Origin: JACJXF01 sp964349045
GTDB lineage: Bacteria; Bacteroidota; Bacteroidia; Bacteroidales; GCA-2748055
Direction of reading: 5' to 3'
Assembly (NCBI GenBank): GCA_964349045.1
Contig: CAYGFI010000001.1
Coordinates: 1 to 64,000, forward strand
Length of the DNA stretch: 64,000 nt
A model generated the notes under the pieces. The model had not been told where the DNA came from. It ran no database searches and worked only from the letters and a program-made list of their open reading frames with translations. The position numbers and the translations under genes are program-made. Shown here piece after piece: positions 8,856 to 17,394 of the stretch; positions within the stretch are counted from its first letter, which is position 1; the number at the start of each line of letters is the position of its first letter.

Positions 8856-11800
8856 TTATTTCAATTTGACAAGTTTTTTGAACTCAACTGCATTCTCAGC
8901 ATAAAACTTCATAAAATAGATACCCGGGAGAATATCAGCCGTGTATAATAAAACTGATTGCTCATTATATATTTGTTTTTCAAATATTATCTTCCCATCT
9001 ATTGAGATAATCTCAATTTTATCAAAATAGCCCACCCCTTCAATTCTCAGAAAACTATCAAATGGGTTAGGATACATTATTATCTCATGCCCGATAACCT
9101 CCGTGTTTAGTGTGGCCGGGGTAGTGGTTACAATATGTGTTGCAGTGGCAGGACCGTTGAATCCTTCAGCGGTTGCAGTAATTACTGTTGTTCCAATCCA
9201 TTGAGCAACATAAGTCACCTCTCCTGTTTCCATAACAATGGTGTTACCGGCAGCTTCAGATACAGGGTCAATTGCATAACTTATTCCTGTACTATTGTCA
9301 GCACTCGCACTGTAAGTTACTGAGCCGGCTTCCTGGTTACGTGTTGAAGTTTCTCCCAGGATAAATACCGGTGTACTTACGGGGATAAAATCTGAAAGTA
9401 GTTCTCCTTTTTCAACCACAAGTATTCCCCATGGACCTAAAGCAGGAATTACAACTTCAGACCATGGACCGGTAAGATTAACCGATAATTCAAGTGAGTC
9501 AACCAGTCTTTTGTAGGCTCGAGCCTGCCCGGGGCCCCTCCTTTCGCCCGGAGGCAACATAGCAATGGCTTCATTTTCTGCAAGTGAATGAGATGTTGCA
9601 TCATAAGGTTTTGGTGTAAAAAGTTTAACCTTTAGCTTGTAACCCGGAAAGAAAGCGTCTCCTTTAATCCCGAAATTAAAGCTGCCTTTGGAATCCCAAT
9701 CAACCAGGTGTATAACTCTGGCGCCTTCTTTATCTCCGGGTTTACAACGGACCATTGCAACTATATCTCTTAACGGGTCTGTAACAGAAACCGGAAAATC
9801 TCCATCATACCTGTTATCAGTAAAATTCTTTATATGAACGGCTGCGTCCTCATAACCATCAAGATATTCAGGAATGCCCCGGATAAATCCAAACATATCA
9901 GCGTATTCTGAAGGTAATCCAAAATAACGGGGTGCCGTGGTTCCGTCCTGGTAGGTATCAAATACATCGAAAGGGATCTGGAAATTACCCCCACTCGCAG
10001 TTAAAACTCCTCCAAATTTCCTGATCACTGAAATTATCTGATCATTGGTATATTCCGGAGGAATCTGGCATGGCTTGGTAATGGTCAGATATTTCTCAAG
10101 TTCTCTTGCAGTTTTACACCAGCCGTAAATCTTAAGCGGATCAACATCCCTAAACCAGGATTCAGCGTTACCATATTCGAATGGTAAATGAACCTCATTC
10201 CATCTGGCTAAGTTGTTGCATGACCTGGTAATATGACGACCGGTATACTTATCAATTTCTTTACCGATTTGCCTATGGAATTCAGCCGAAAAGCTTAACT
10301 GAAAGTTTGAATAGGCAATATACAACGGGGTATTCTTTTGTGAGGAGGCAACAGCATCGGCCTGAACCCCTTTTGAAATTAAATATTCCTTATAATTGAA
10401 GTTTTCCAGGGAAGCTAATCCAAGTTGACCGGGAGTATAATTTTCTATTAAATATTCAGTGAAAGCCGGCATGCAATATTTACAAAAACATGATAAATAG
10501 CCCGAGGAATAAGGCTCGTCACGTTGAATAACATCAGCACCCATATCAATTAAATCTTTGTTATAAGCCAGATTGCCTTCAATAAAGCCTGGTTTATTCA
10601 TACAACAAAATATTTGTGGATCAGGCCATTCTATCATCCAGGAAGGGATTGGGGCAGTTCCGTCAATCTTTTCCTGCCAAAGTTCCTGTTTTGGGATGGG
10701 ACTATGAAACGTGGACCCGGAGCTGGCCGCACCAAATATAAGTCCCAGATTTTTAACCTGTTCAATTTTAGTTTTATCGGTAGCATTAAAACTTATATAT
10801 ACCCACTCCATGCGTGTGGCGTGAAAATCTTTTATGGATTTAAAGCTGTCATATGTACCCGTTCTGAAATTTATATTTCTTAAAATAACATCGCTATACC
10901 TGGGAGACATTGGAGGAAAATTCCTAACCTGTGCTATTTCCTGTACTTCCCTTTCCCTTACTATCAGTTTATAAATCTGAATTGTTCCGTCCTCAGCAAT
11001 TACTTTCAAACTGAAACCTGTTCTGACAATAGCTATTGGGTCAACCGGTAACCAATAAAAATCAAAGACTGACCAGCTGGCAAGTGTCGCTTTTGAAAGT
11101 CTGGTTAACAAGGTTGAAACACTTGTTTTTATCATGATATCAGAGATTGTATCCTGCGAACTATTAATAGTATAAATATCTGATATTAATGTTGCCATGC
11201 TGTCCGGGGCTGAATTCACTTTAAGTACATATTTCTTAATAGTTATTTTATCCTCTGCCACAACATAAAGTGTGTCGCCTGATATTATTTCATTAACCCT
11301 CGCGTGATCCCTGCCATATTTAATATTACAACTTGCGCCTGCAGACTGAAGAACCTTGCTTTTAAATTCAACTGTGTCGGTCCGGTATATAATTCCCGTA
11401 ATCGTGTCAATATCATGTCCTGTGGAAATATGATACATTGTTGAAGTAAGCCCGGTTGAATGAAGCGGTTCATCGTAAGTATAAATCCTGTAATTAATTG
11501 TATCACTGCTATCATATACACTTAATAAATCGCCGGTTGAAATTGATCCCAGGGGATGATCCCCCACATGCACAATCTGCCAGCTTACATAATTACCTTT
11601 TTCAAGCTTTTTAAGAAAATCCGTATCCGGAATATTCCACGAAACGCCTTCAATTTTTCCCGTATCTGAATTAAAACCGGAAATTTGATATTCTGAAGAA
11701 TTTACTTCCAGGGAATTCAATACCAATCCAAATGATTTATAAATAGAACCTTTGGAAGTCAAGGCAACCAGTTTGTCACCTGCCTCAATGTATGAACTGT

Positions 11801-12623
11801 TTTCTCTTGCATTGCCCAAACTATTCAATACTTTATGATTCAAACCTGAGAAAAACATCCCGGAAAAAAGTTCTGTAACTGTCGTTTTTGAGTTTATCTT
11901 TTCGATCCTGTATTTATAAACAAGCTTTTCAGAATAAGGTACGATGGAATATATTTCACTTGTAATTTCTCCTTTACCCGGGTAAAAACCAACATAGGTG
12001 GTCAGATTATTACCTGCCACTATCCATTCGGAATTATCGGCATTGGTCCCCCGTGATGCATCCCAATCTGTATTTCCATTAGTGATCTCCGGCTTTCTAA
12101 GAAGTGTATATTGATTTGTTGCCCCTATAACCCCTGCAACATCACAGGCTAATCTTGGAGATGCATATGGGTTACCTATAATGTCAATCAGGGAATCATT
12201 ATAAAAAAGGCCGATGGACTCATCTCCATTATAAAACCTGACTATATCCTGACCCGGAAAGTTTTGTTCCTCAATAGGCAGGCTGCTTTGACTCCATCGA
12301 AGGAGGGTATCAGCAATGCTAACTAATTCCTGCGGACAGGTATTATTGGCAATAACATAAACCGACCGGGGTGCAAGGGTTCCTTTTAAATTAAACTTAT
12401 ATGGCTCGGAAATAGTAAATCCTGTATTCCATTGGGGAACTGTCCATATTTTATACCCCTCCATATCCAGTGGTTCATCGGAGGGGTTATAAAGCTCCAG
12501 CCACGAATAATTCGGATTTCCTCCACAATATTCTGAAATGAACAGGGATCCCTGGGCATTGGTATTTTGAATATTAAGAAAAATTTTTAATGCGATTCCT
12601 AAGAATAAAAAGTAACTTTTCAT
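8856..12623 (-). CDS. 1255-residue LTD + repeat modules + TIM-barrel family + T9SS sorting domain protein
   Basis: Domain order read from sequence: signal peptide (1-23, ending TNAQ); lamin-tail-like domain (about 26-215; LFISEYCGG...WLELYNPSDEPLDMEGYKIW); repeated beta modules to about 558, with recurring ends such as GDKLVAL, GDLLSVY, GDTLYVVAED and FSLKVIAEDG; an unrecognised TIM-barrel domain (from about 570) shared with genes at 14949, 17395 and 60659, carrying YSDVILR, FHATRMEWVY, IQRDEP, SCFCKYC, APRYFG and EYADMFGFIRG; an Ig-like domain; and a C-terminal T9SS type A sorting domain (MYPNPFDSFLRIEG...LLPGIYFMKF-like pattern). The sorting domain implies outer-membrane transit and surface anchoring or release. 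The upstream BNR gene ends only 19 bases away, so the two are probably one transcription unit. A glycoside-hydrolase role for the barrel is inferred from fold pattern and neighbours only. Confidence 0.75.
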   Translation of the reverse strand: MKSYFLFLGIALKIFLNIQNTNAQGSLFISEYCGGNPNYSWLELYNPSDEPLDMEGYKIWTVPQWNTGFTISEPYKFNLKGTLAPRSVYVIANNTCPQELVSIADTLLRWSQSSLPIEEQNFPGQDIVRFYNGDESIGLFYNDSLIDIIGNPYASPRLACDVAGVIGATNQYTLLRKPEITNGNTDWDASRGTNADNSEWIVAGNNLTTYVGFYPGKGEITSEIYSIVPYSEKLVYKYRIEKINSKTTVTELFSGMFFSGLNHKVLNSLGNARENSSYIEAGDKLVALTSKGSIYKSFGLVLNSLEVNSSEYQISGFNSDTGKIEGVSWNIPDTDFLKKLEKGNYVSWQIVHVGDHPLGSISTGDLLSVYDSSDTINYRIYTYDEPLHSTGLTSTMYHISTGHDIDTITGIIYRTDTVEFKSKVLQSAGASCNIKYGRDHARVNEIISGDTLYVVAEDKITIKKYVLKVNSAPDSMATLISDIYTINSSQDTISDIMIKTSVSTLLTRLSKATLASWSVFDFYWLPVDPIAIVRTGFSLKVIAEDGTIQIYKLIVREREVQEIAQVRNFPPMSPRYSDVILRNINFRTGTYDSFKSIKDFHATRMEWVYISFNATDKTKIEQVKNLGLIFGAASSGSTFHSPIPKQELWQEKIDGTAPIPSWMIEWPDPQIFCCMNKPGFIEGNLAYNKDLIDMGADVIQRDEPYSSGYLSCFCKYCMPAFTEYLIENYTPGQLGLASLENFNYKEYLISKGVQADAVASSQKNTPLYIAYSNFQLSFSAEFHRQIGKEIDKYTGRHITRSCNNLARWNEVHLPFEYGNAESWFRDVDPLKIYGWCKTARELEKYLTITKPCQIPPEYTNDQIISVIRKFGGVLTASGGNFQIPFDVFDTYQDGTTAPRYFGLPSEYADMFGFIRGIPEYLDGYEDAAVHIKNFTDNRYDGDFPVSVTDPLRDIVAMVRCKPGDKEGARVIHLVDWDSKGSFNFGIKGDAFFPGYKLKVKLFTPKPYDATSHSLAENEAIAMLPPGERRGPGQARAYKRLVDSLELSVNLTGPWSEVVIPALGPWGILVVEKGELLSDFIPVSTPVFILGETSTRNQEAGSVTYSASADNSTGISYAIDPVSEAAGNTIVMETGEVTYVAQWIGTTVITATAEGFNGPATATHIVTTTPATLNTEVIGHEIIMYPNPFDSFLRIEGVGYFDKIEIISIDGKIIFEKQIYNEQSVLLYTADILPGIYFMKFYAENAVEFKKLVKLK

Positions 12624-12642
12624 TGATCAGACTTAAATATTA

Positions 12643-14595
12643 TTATTCAGCTTTCTCATCCGCCCTTTGTAATCCTATAATTTCAGTAGTTAATAAAACC
12701 CGGTTATAGATTCTCAGGTTCTGAATCATTTCCTGTTTTGCTTCCCAAAATTCCGAACCGTTAATGTTGGTGAAGTCGTGGCTGAAATAAACGGTTCCTC
12801 TTTCCCTGGCTTCTCCCCCATCCTGAAATTCCTCATCAATTACCATACTAATCAATCCGGGATAGCCGTCTACAATAATTGCAATATGATGTGGCCTTTT
12901 TCCGGTTATAATACCCTTATTGCTTAAAAGTTCCGAAGATTCCTTTCCATCACTCATAGTAAACAAAATAGTACTATCAGCAAGCAGATCTATTTTCAAA
13001 CCTTTGTCATTCTGCATAGCGTTTATTAAACAAGAAGAATATGAAGATGAATTGATATTTAGCTGGAATGAAATTGTAAATCCACCACCCTGATTCAATT
13101 CAGGAAGTGAGGGTGAGCCTAATTTTGCTGCATCAAGCTCCTTGTAATACAGCAAGGCATTATCCGGCACCTGGCATATTTGAAATTGCGAGGTCAACAT
13201 ATTAATAAACTCCGCTGGAATTTCAAAACTTCTCCATTGTGTTTTATCGGTCACCCCGGCAATGATTTCACCTGAGGGTTGTTTTGAGAAGTGGGGTGTA
13301 TTTAAACGTTCGGAAGCACCGTTTAAATAGCCGAGTCTGTCTTTCCGGTATAGAATGAGTTCAGGTTCCGATATATAAAAATTGTCATTCCTCATTTCAT
13401 AATAACTTACATAAATCAGGTCTCTTCCTCCAAATTCATCAAAATCGCTTAAACTATTATTATAATAGGTTAAAAAGTTTTTATCGTCAGGCCCTTTAAA
13501 AAAAGAATATGGACCTTGCGGAAATTTTACCGGACGTCCTGTCGGATTGTACCTCACTATATCGTTTTCCCAGCTTATACCTTTGTCGGTACTTTTGGCT
13601 ATTCCTACGAGACCGTAAACAGTTCTGTGTAAGAAAAACCAAAGACTGTCATTCATAATTACAGGTGAGAAACTACCTGCATTAGAGTATTCGGGATGAG
13701 TAATGCCATGGCCTTCCGGAAACAATTTTATTTCAATGTCTTCCAGCCTGTCATTATTCATATAATTAACAAACCTGACAAAATATGCTTCACCATTCCC
13801 GGTGCGGGGTATGGGTCCATGTTTTGTTGCCCAGCTTATTGCATCATCACCTGAAAATATCCTGGGTACAGGAACATTGTAAAGGACAAAATAATCTCCT
13901 TTAAAAATAGTTGAACGGTCAATTTCGCTTACAGGAAGCTTAAGCTCATGTGCCTCTGAAAAATTACCCATTTCATCAACATACCGGAACACAACTTTTC
14001 CTACCAGGTGGGGATAAGCCCTGAATGGTTCTCCTTTATACCACCCAAGAAATGTAGCGATATCGAGAAAATCTGTAGGCTTCTTATCATAATGCAGATC
14101 CTCCTTTGGCCCCTTCAGGTACATATAATAAACCTGTCCGGTTTTGGGATGTCTGAAAAAACTGCCATAGGTGGTCATTGGAGGTCCTTCAGGTTCAATA
14201 TCATACCAATCACCCCAGGTTTTTCCCTTATCTGATGATCTCCGGGCAATTATATGCTGACTTGGATGCCCTTCCCTGCTTCTTGCTACGGTTGTTGTTT
14301 GTAACCAGATAGTATCACTGATTTCGAATTTATTCAATCCCTCTATATAATCATATTTGCTTGGAAGATCGGGGGTTTTAAGTGATAATCCGAGTTTTCC
14401 GTTTTCAAATGCCCGCCAGTCTGATCGCTCTGATGGATCAGGAAATATGTATGGATTTAAAGGTATTCCTGCCTCATGTGATTCACTAAACCGGGTTGGT
14501 GATTTTTTATTAAATACCTTTAAAGTAATAAAAAAACCAGCAGATAAAATCAGGATAGCTACTATTAAAAACGGAACTTTACTTTTCCTTTTCAT
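12643..14595 (-). CDS. BNR/sialidase-fold protein with C-terminal LamG-like domain
   Basis: The ATG at 14595 (MKRKSKVPFLIVAILIL) is preferred to the upstream TTG at 14616; it begins a membrane-anchor or signal segment. The 650-residue protein has a six-bladed-propeller look with Asp-box motifs (SSDKGKTWG, STDKGISWE) and distinctive segments WRAFENG, ARSREGHPSQHII and GSFFRHP. The last ~150 residues form a concanavalin/LamG-like domain (GFTISFQL ... HIAIIVDGYPGLISMVID). It is a clear paralogue of the protein at 45413, sharing most of these segments. I do not see a canonical sialidase F/Y-RIP motif, so true sialidase activity is doubtful; an exo-acting hydrolase or lyase on another acidic sugar is equally possible. 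It lies between two TIM-barrel family genes, 19 bases upstream of the larger one. Confidence 0.7.
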   Translation of the reverse strand: MKRKSKVPFLIVAILILSAGFFITLKVFNKKSPTRFSESHEAGIPLNPYIFPDPSERSDWRAFENGKLGLSLKTPDLPSKYDYIEGLNKFEISDTIWLQTTTVARSREGHPSQHIIARRSSDKGKTWGDWYDIEPEGPPMTTYGSFFRHPKTGQVYYMYLKGPKEDLHYDKKPTDFLDIATFLGWYKGEPFRAYPHLVGKVVFRYVDEMGNFSEAHELKLPVSEIDRSTIFKGDYFVLYNVPVPRIFSGDDAISWATKHGPIPRTGNGEAYFVRFVNYMNNDRLEDIEIKLFPEGHGITHPEYSNAGSFSPVIMNDSLWFFLHRTVYGLVGIAKSTDKGISWENDIVRYNPTGRPVKFPQGPYSFFKGPDDKNFLTYYNNSLSDFDEFGGRDLIYVSYYEMRNDNFYISEPELILYRKDRLGYLNGASERLNTPHFSKQPSGEIIAGVTDKTQWRSFEIPAEFINMLTSQFQICQVPDNALLYYKELDAAKLGSPSLPELNQGGGFTISFQLNINSSSYSSCLINAMQNDKGLKIDLLADSTILFTMSDGKESSELLSNKGIITGKRPHHIAIIVDGYPGLISMVIDEEFQDGGEARERGTVYFSHDFTNINGSEFWEAKQEMIQNLRIYNRVLLTTEIIGLQRADEKAE

Positions 14596-14616
14596 ATGTG
14601 TATAATTTATTTTCAA

Positions 14617-14948
14617 TTGTCATATGGAACCTGCATGTCATTAAATTTATTCATTGGTGTTTGTGTTTTTCGAATCATGCAGGTTTCATAATGTTTTTTG
14701 TTAAATTTTTTATATTATTCCTGAATGAGTAACCGAACCTGAGATAAAAACATTCTCGTCCAGTGGAATGTGTATAGAATCATTTCCTCTGAAATAATTT
14801 TCAAATCATTTTATTGAATCAGAAACATCAATTTTCAACCTGAAAAGTTTCTTTAAAATTCCAAACCTCCCCTTTAAATACAGAATAATACTTAAATGAG
14901 CAGAAAAGGATTTAAATGTACTTTCTAAATCATTAAATAATAAATCTT
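14617..14948. other. Intergenic region with a 14-bp inverted repeat
   Basis: This 330-base gap separates two leftward genes. It contains an imperfect inverted repeat: AACCTGCATG at 14628-14637 and its complement at 14676-14685. Extended outwards the arms are 14 bp with one mismatch, with a spacer of about 38 bases. It sits directly upstream of the BNR gene start at 14595 and could be a transcript hairpin (attenuator or terminator of the preceding gene) or an operator. No U-tract follows directly in the leftward direction, so I do not call it a terminator. The remainder is AT-rich and featureless. Confidence 0.4.
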
Positions 14949-16643
14949 TTAGTTACTTTCCATTTCTACAACAAGTATTCCCCATGGCTCAAGAACAGGG
15001 ATCTTAATTTCAGTCCAGTTTCCTCTTCTTTTAACTTCAGGATCCATTGAATTAACAAGTTCTTTATAGGCCGGGGCCTGCTCTGGTCCCCGCTTGTCAC
15101 CTGCAGGTAACATTTTCATTGCTTTTTCTTCTGCTTCCATATTCTTTTTTTCGTCATACTTAGCAGGGGTCAACATCTTAACATGTATTTTATGCCTGGG
15201 GAAGAATGAGTCATTTCTCAAGCGAATGGTGAATTCTCCTTTTGAATCCCAGTCAATCAGATGGACAACAACAGGGCTGTCAGGATTTCCAGGGATACAT
15301 CGGGCGATTGCAGCTATGTTTCTGGAGGTATCTGTTATTTCAAAAGGAAAATTATTTTTATAACGATCGTCCTTAAAGTTTTTGATATATACTGCTGCAT
15401 CTTCAAATCCATCAAGATATTCCGGAATTCCTCTTATAAATCCATATATATCAGCATATTCAGACGGTAAACCAAAGTACCTGGGAGCAGAAGATCCATC
15501 AGGAAACTGATCAAAAACATCAACAGGCACCCTTGGAGAACCTCCACCGGCAGTTGTAGTTGCTGCAGCCTTGCGGATCAGGTTTACAGTTTCCGTATTG
15601 GTCCAGCTTGAAGGTATTGTTTTAGGTTTGTTTAGAACAATGTATTTACCATTTTCCCGGGTATTTTTTAGCAAACTATATAAAACTAACGGATTTGTAT
15701 CTCTGAATACCGTTTCAGAAAGTCCATATTCAAATACATTATGCGGTTCAGTCCATTTACCTCCATTATTAGTGGATCGGGTAATGTGGCGTCCTGCATA
15801 TTTATCCAGTTCATTTCCTATAAAAGAATGAAATTCTTTAGATGAATTAGCCTGAAATTTAATAAAAATGTCAAATAATGGAGTTCCCCATTCTGTTTCG
15901 GTAACAGCCTTTGGATCAACATTTTTAGAGGTCAGGTACGCTTTATAGTTGAAATTATCCAGATTATCAATTCCCAGCTGAGCTGCTGTATAATTCTTCT
16001 TTAAATATCCGGAAAAAGCAGAAATGCAATAGTCACAAAAACAGGAGGCTATTTTAGTACCCTTATAAATCGGATAATGAGCTTCGTCGCGATGAATCAG
16101 ATCTACGCCCATATCAATTAAATCCATGCAATACTGCAAATGGGCTTCCATGTATCCCGGGTTGTTCTGGCAACCAAAAATCTGGGGGTTATCCCATTTA
16201 GCCATCCAGGGTGGTACCGGGGTAGATCCGTCCAGCATTTTCATTTCGAGGGATTTCCTGGGTAAATTTGTATGCATCGTTGATCCGGAAGTCGCTCCGC
16301 TGAATAGCACACCCAGGTCTTTTATTTCTTTGATTTTAGCTCGCTCCGAATCGTCAAACTTATGGCAGTAGACCCATTCAATGCGTGTGGCATGAAATTG
16401 TTTAATGTGATCAATTGTATTGTAATTATCTTTTTCATTCATCGGTCTGAATGTGAGATGCCTCATAACCACATCGCTATACTTTGGGACCATAGGCGGA
16501 AAGATCCTCGGCTGTGCAATTTCATAAAGCCGGGGTATTTTTGGATTTGATTTAACCTTTGTTGATTGTGCATCCAAATTAAATGAGAATGCGCTCAGGA
16601 AAATGAGGATTAAAATTTTAATCCGGACATGAACTTTTTTCAT
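14949..16643 (-). CDS. Secreted TIM-barrel protein of an unrecognised family (RDE/CFCxxC family, copy B)
   Basis: The 564-residue protein has a Sec signal peptide (MKKVHVRIKILILIFL, cleavage near LDAQ) and then only the barrel domain and a C-terminal beta-sandwich. Motifs in order: PKYSDVVMRHLTFRP, FHATRIEWVYC, GVDLIHRDEAH, SCFCDYC, RHITRSTNN, RVPVDVFDQ, APRYFGLPSEYADIYGFIRGI, VVHLIDWDSKG and PWGILVVE. The conserved acids in R[ED]W and RD[ED] sit where (beta/alpha)8 hydrolases often carry active-site residues, and the Cys cluster could bind a metal or form disulfides in the periplasm. It is closest to the barrel of the 8856 protein. First gene of the leftward run; divergently arranged with another family member at 17395. 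I do not know a named family for it. Confidence 0.7.
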   Translation of the reverse strand: MKKVHVRIKILILIFLSAFSFNLDAQSTKVKSNPKIPRLYEIAQPRIFPPMVPKYSDVVMRHLTFRPMNEKDNYNTIDHIKQFHATRIEWVYCHKFDDSERAKIKEIKDLGVLFSGATSGSTMHTNLPRKSLEMKMLDGSTPVPPWMAKWDNPQIFGCQNNPGYMEAHLQYCMDLIDMGVDLIHRDEAHYPIYKGTKIASCFCDYCISAFSGYLKKNYTAAQLGIDNLDNFNYKAYLTSKNVDPKAVTETEWGTPLFDIFIKFQANSSKEFHSFIGNELDKYAGRHITRSTNNGGKWTEPHNVFEYGLSETVFRDTNPLVLYSLLKNTRENGKYIVLNKPKTIPSSWTNTETVNLIRKAAATTTAGGGSPRVPVDVFDQFPDGSSAPRYFGLPSEYADIYGFIRGIPEYLDGFEDAAVYIKNFKDDRYKNNFPFEITDTSRNIAAIARCIPGNPDSPVVVHLIDWDSKGEFTIRLRNDSFFPRHKIHVKMLTPAKYDEKKNMEAEEKAMKMLPAGDKRGPEQAPAYKELVNSMDPEVKRRGNWTEIKIPVLEPWGILVVEMESN

Positions 16644-17394
16644 AAATTAAATTTTAAAATTTTGATTCATTCATCCTCATCTACCCATTTATTATATCTT
16701 CAGGTTCACGTGCACATGCCGATAATAACGTAGAAATTATCATTGCTACCGGCGATTTTTTTTTACTTATCATAGGATAAAATAGTTAAATAAGAATTCT
16801 GAGATATAGCTTATTAAATCTGTAATTAGAGGTAATAATTAACCTTTTGTACTGATAGTTATATAACAATCACTGCATGACAGAATTGTGAAACCTTTAA
16901 ACTGTTACAAACAATCTCAGGTAGTATTGGGAGAAAAACCTGTGATCCGGATTATTTGCCCACGTAAAACCTTGAAATGCAGGTGCATTCTTTATTGTGC
17001 ATTTGTTTAAATGGAGAGGATAGTGTTCATCAAACTGTATCTATTGGACATTACCTCAACCTCTTAGGTAACAATCCCTAAATCATTTAATAAATGCTTT
17101 GGTATTTGATTCGCATAAAGCGCTTTATTAAATATTTTACAGTACAAAACATTTTTCAGGTCCTCATTATAATGGTTCAATGGGATATAAATCAGGTTGA
17201 AAAATCTTTAAATCAGTTTTAATCATTGAATATTTGATTGTATCTAACATGTTGATTTTAAGGTTTATAACCTGATATTGGTAATGCCGATAATAGTTTT
17301 TAGCAGAAAGAAGAAGTTATCAATATCCCTGGACATATTCAGAAATGTCCCCAAAAAAGTTGCTTATCGGATTGCCATAATAAAAATCAGAGCC
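16644..17394. promoter_or_regulatory. Divergent intergenic region between two TIM-barrel family genes
   Basis: About 750 bases separate the divergent starts at 16643 and 17395, so promoters for both runs (leftward to 769, rightward to 25108) must lie here. The DNA is very AT-rich. I see a short perfect palindromic element AGGTTTATAACCT near 17260, but no clear Bacteroidota TAnnTTTG box that I would defend, and no coding remnant. Regulatory function is inferred from position only. Confidence 0.4.

Noticed and set aside
12643..14595. Firm call as sialidase
   Set aside because: Asp boxes show a BNR fold but no F/Y-RIP motif is visible; the fold is used by several enzyme classes.
17278..17394. 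Longer N-terminus for the TIM-barrel gene
   Set aside because: Adds 39 basic residues before a perfect signal peptide; the internal ATG at 17395 is far more credible.
16644..17394. Specific TAnnTTTG promoter boxes
   Set aside because: Several partial matches exist in AT-rich DNA, none with both boxes at the right spacing.
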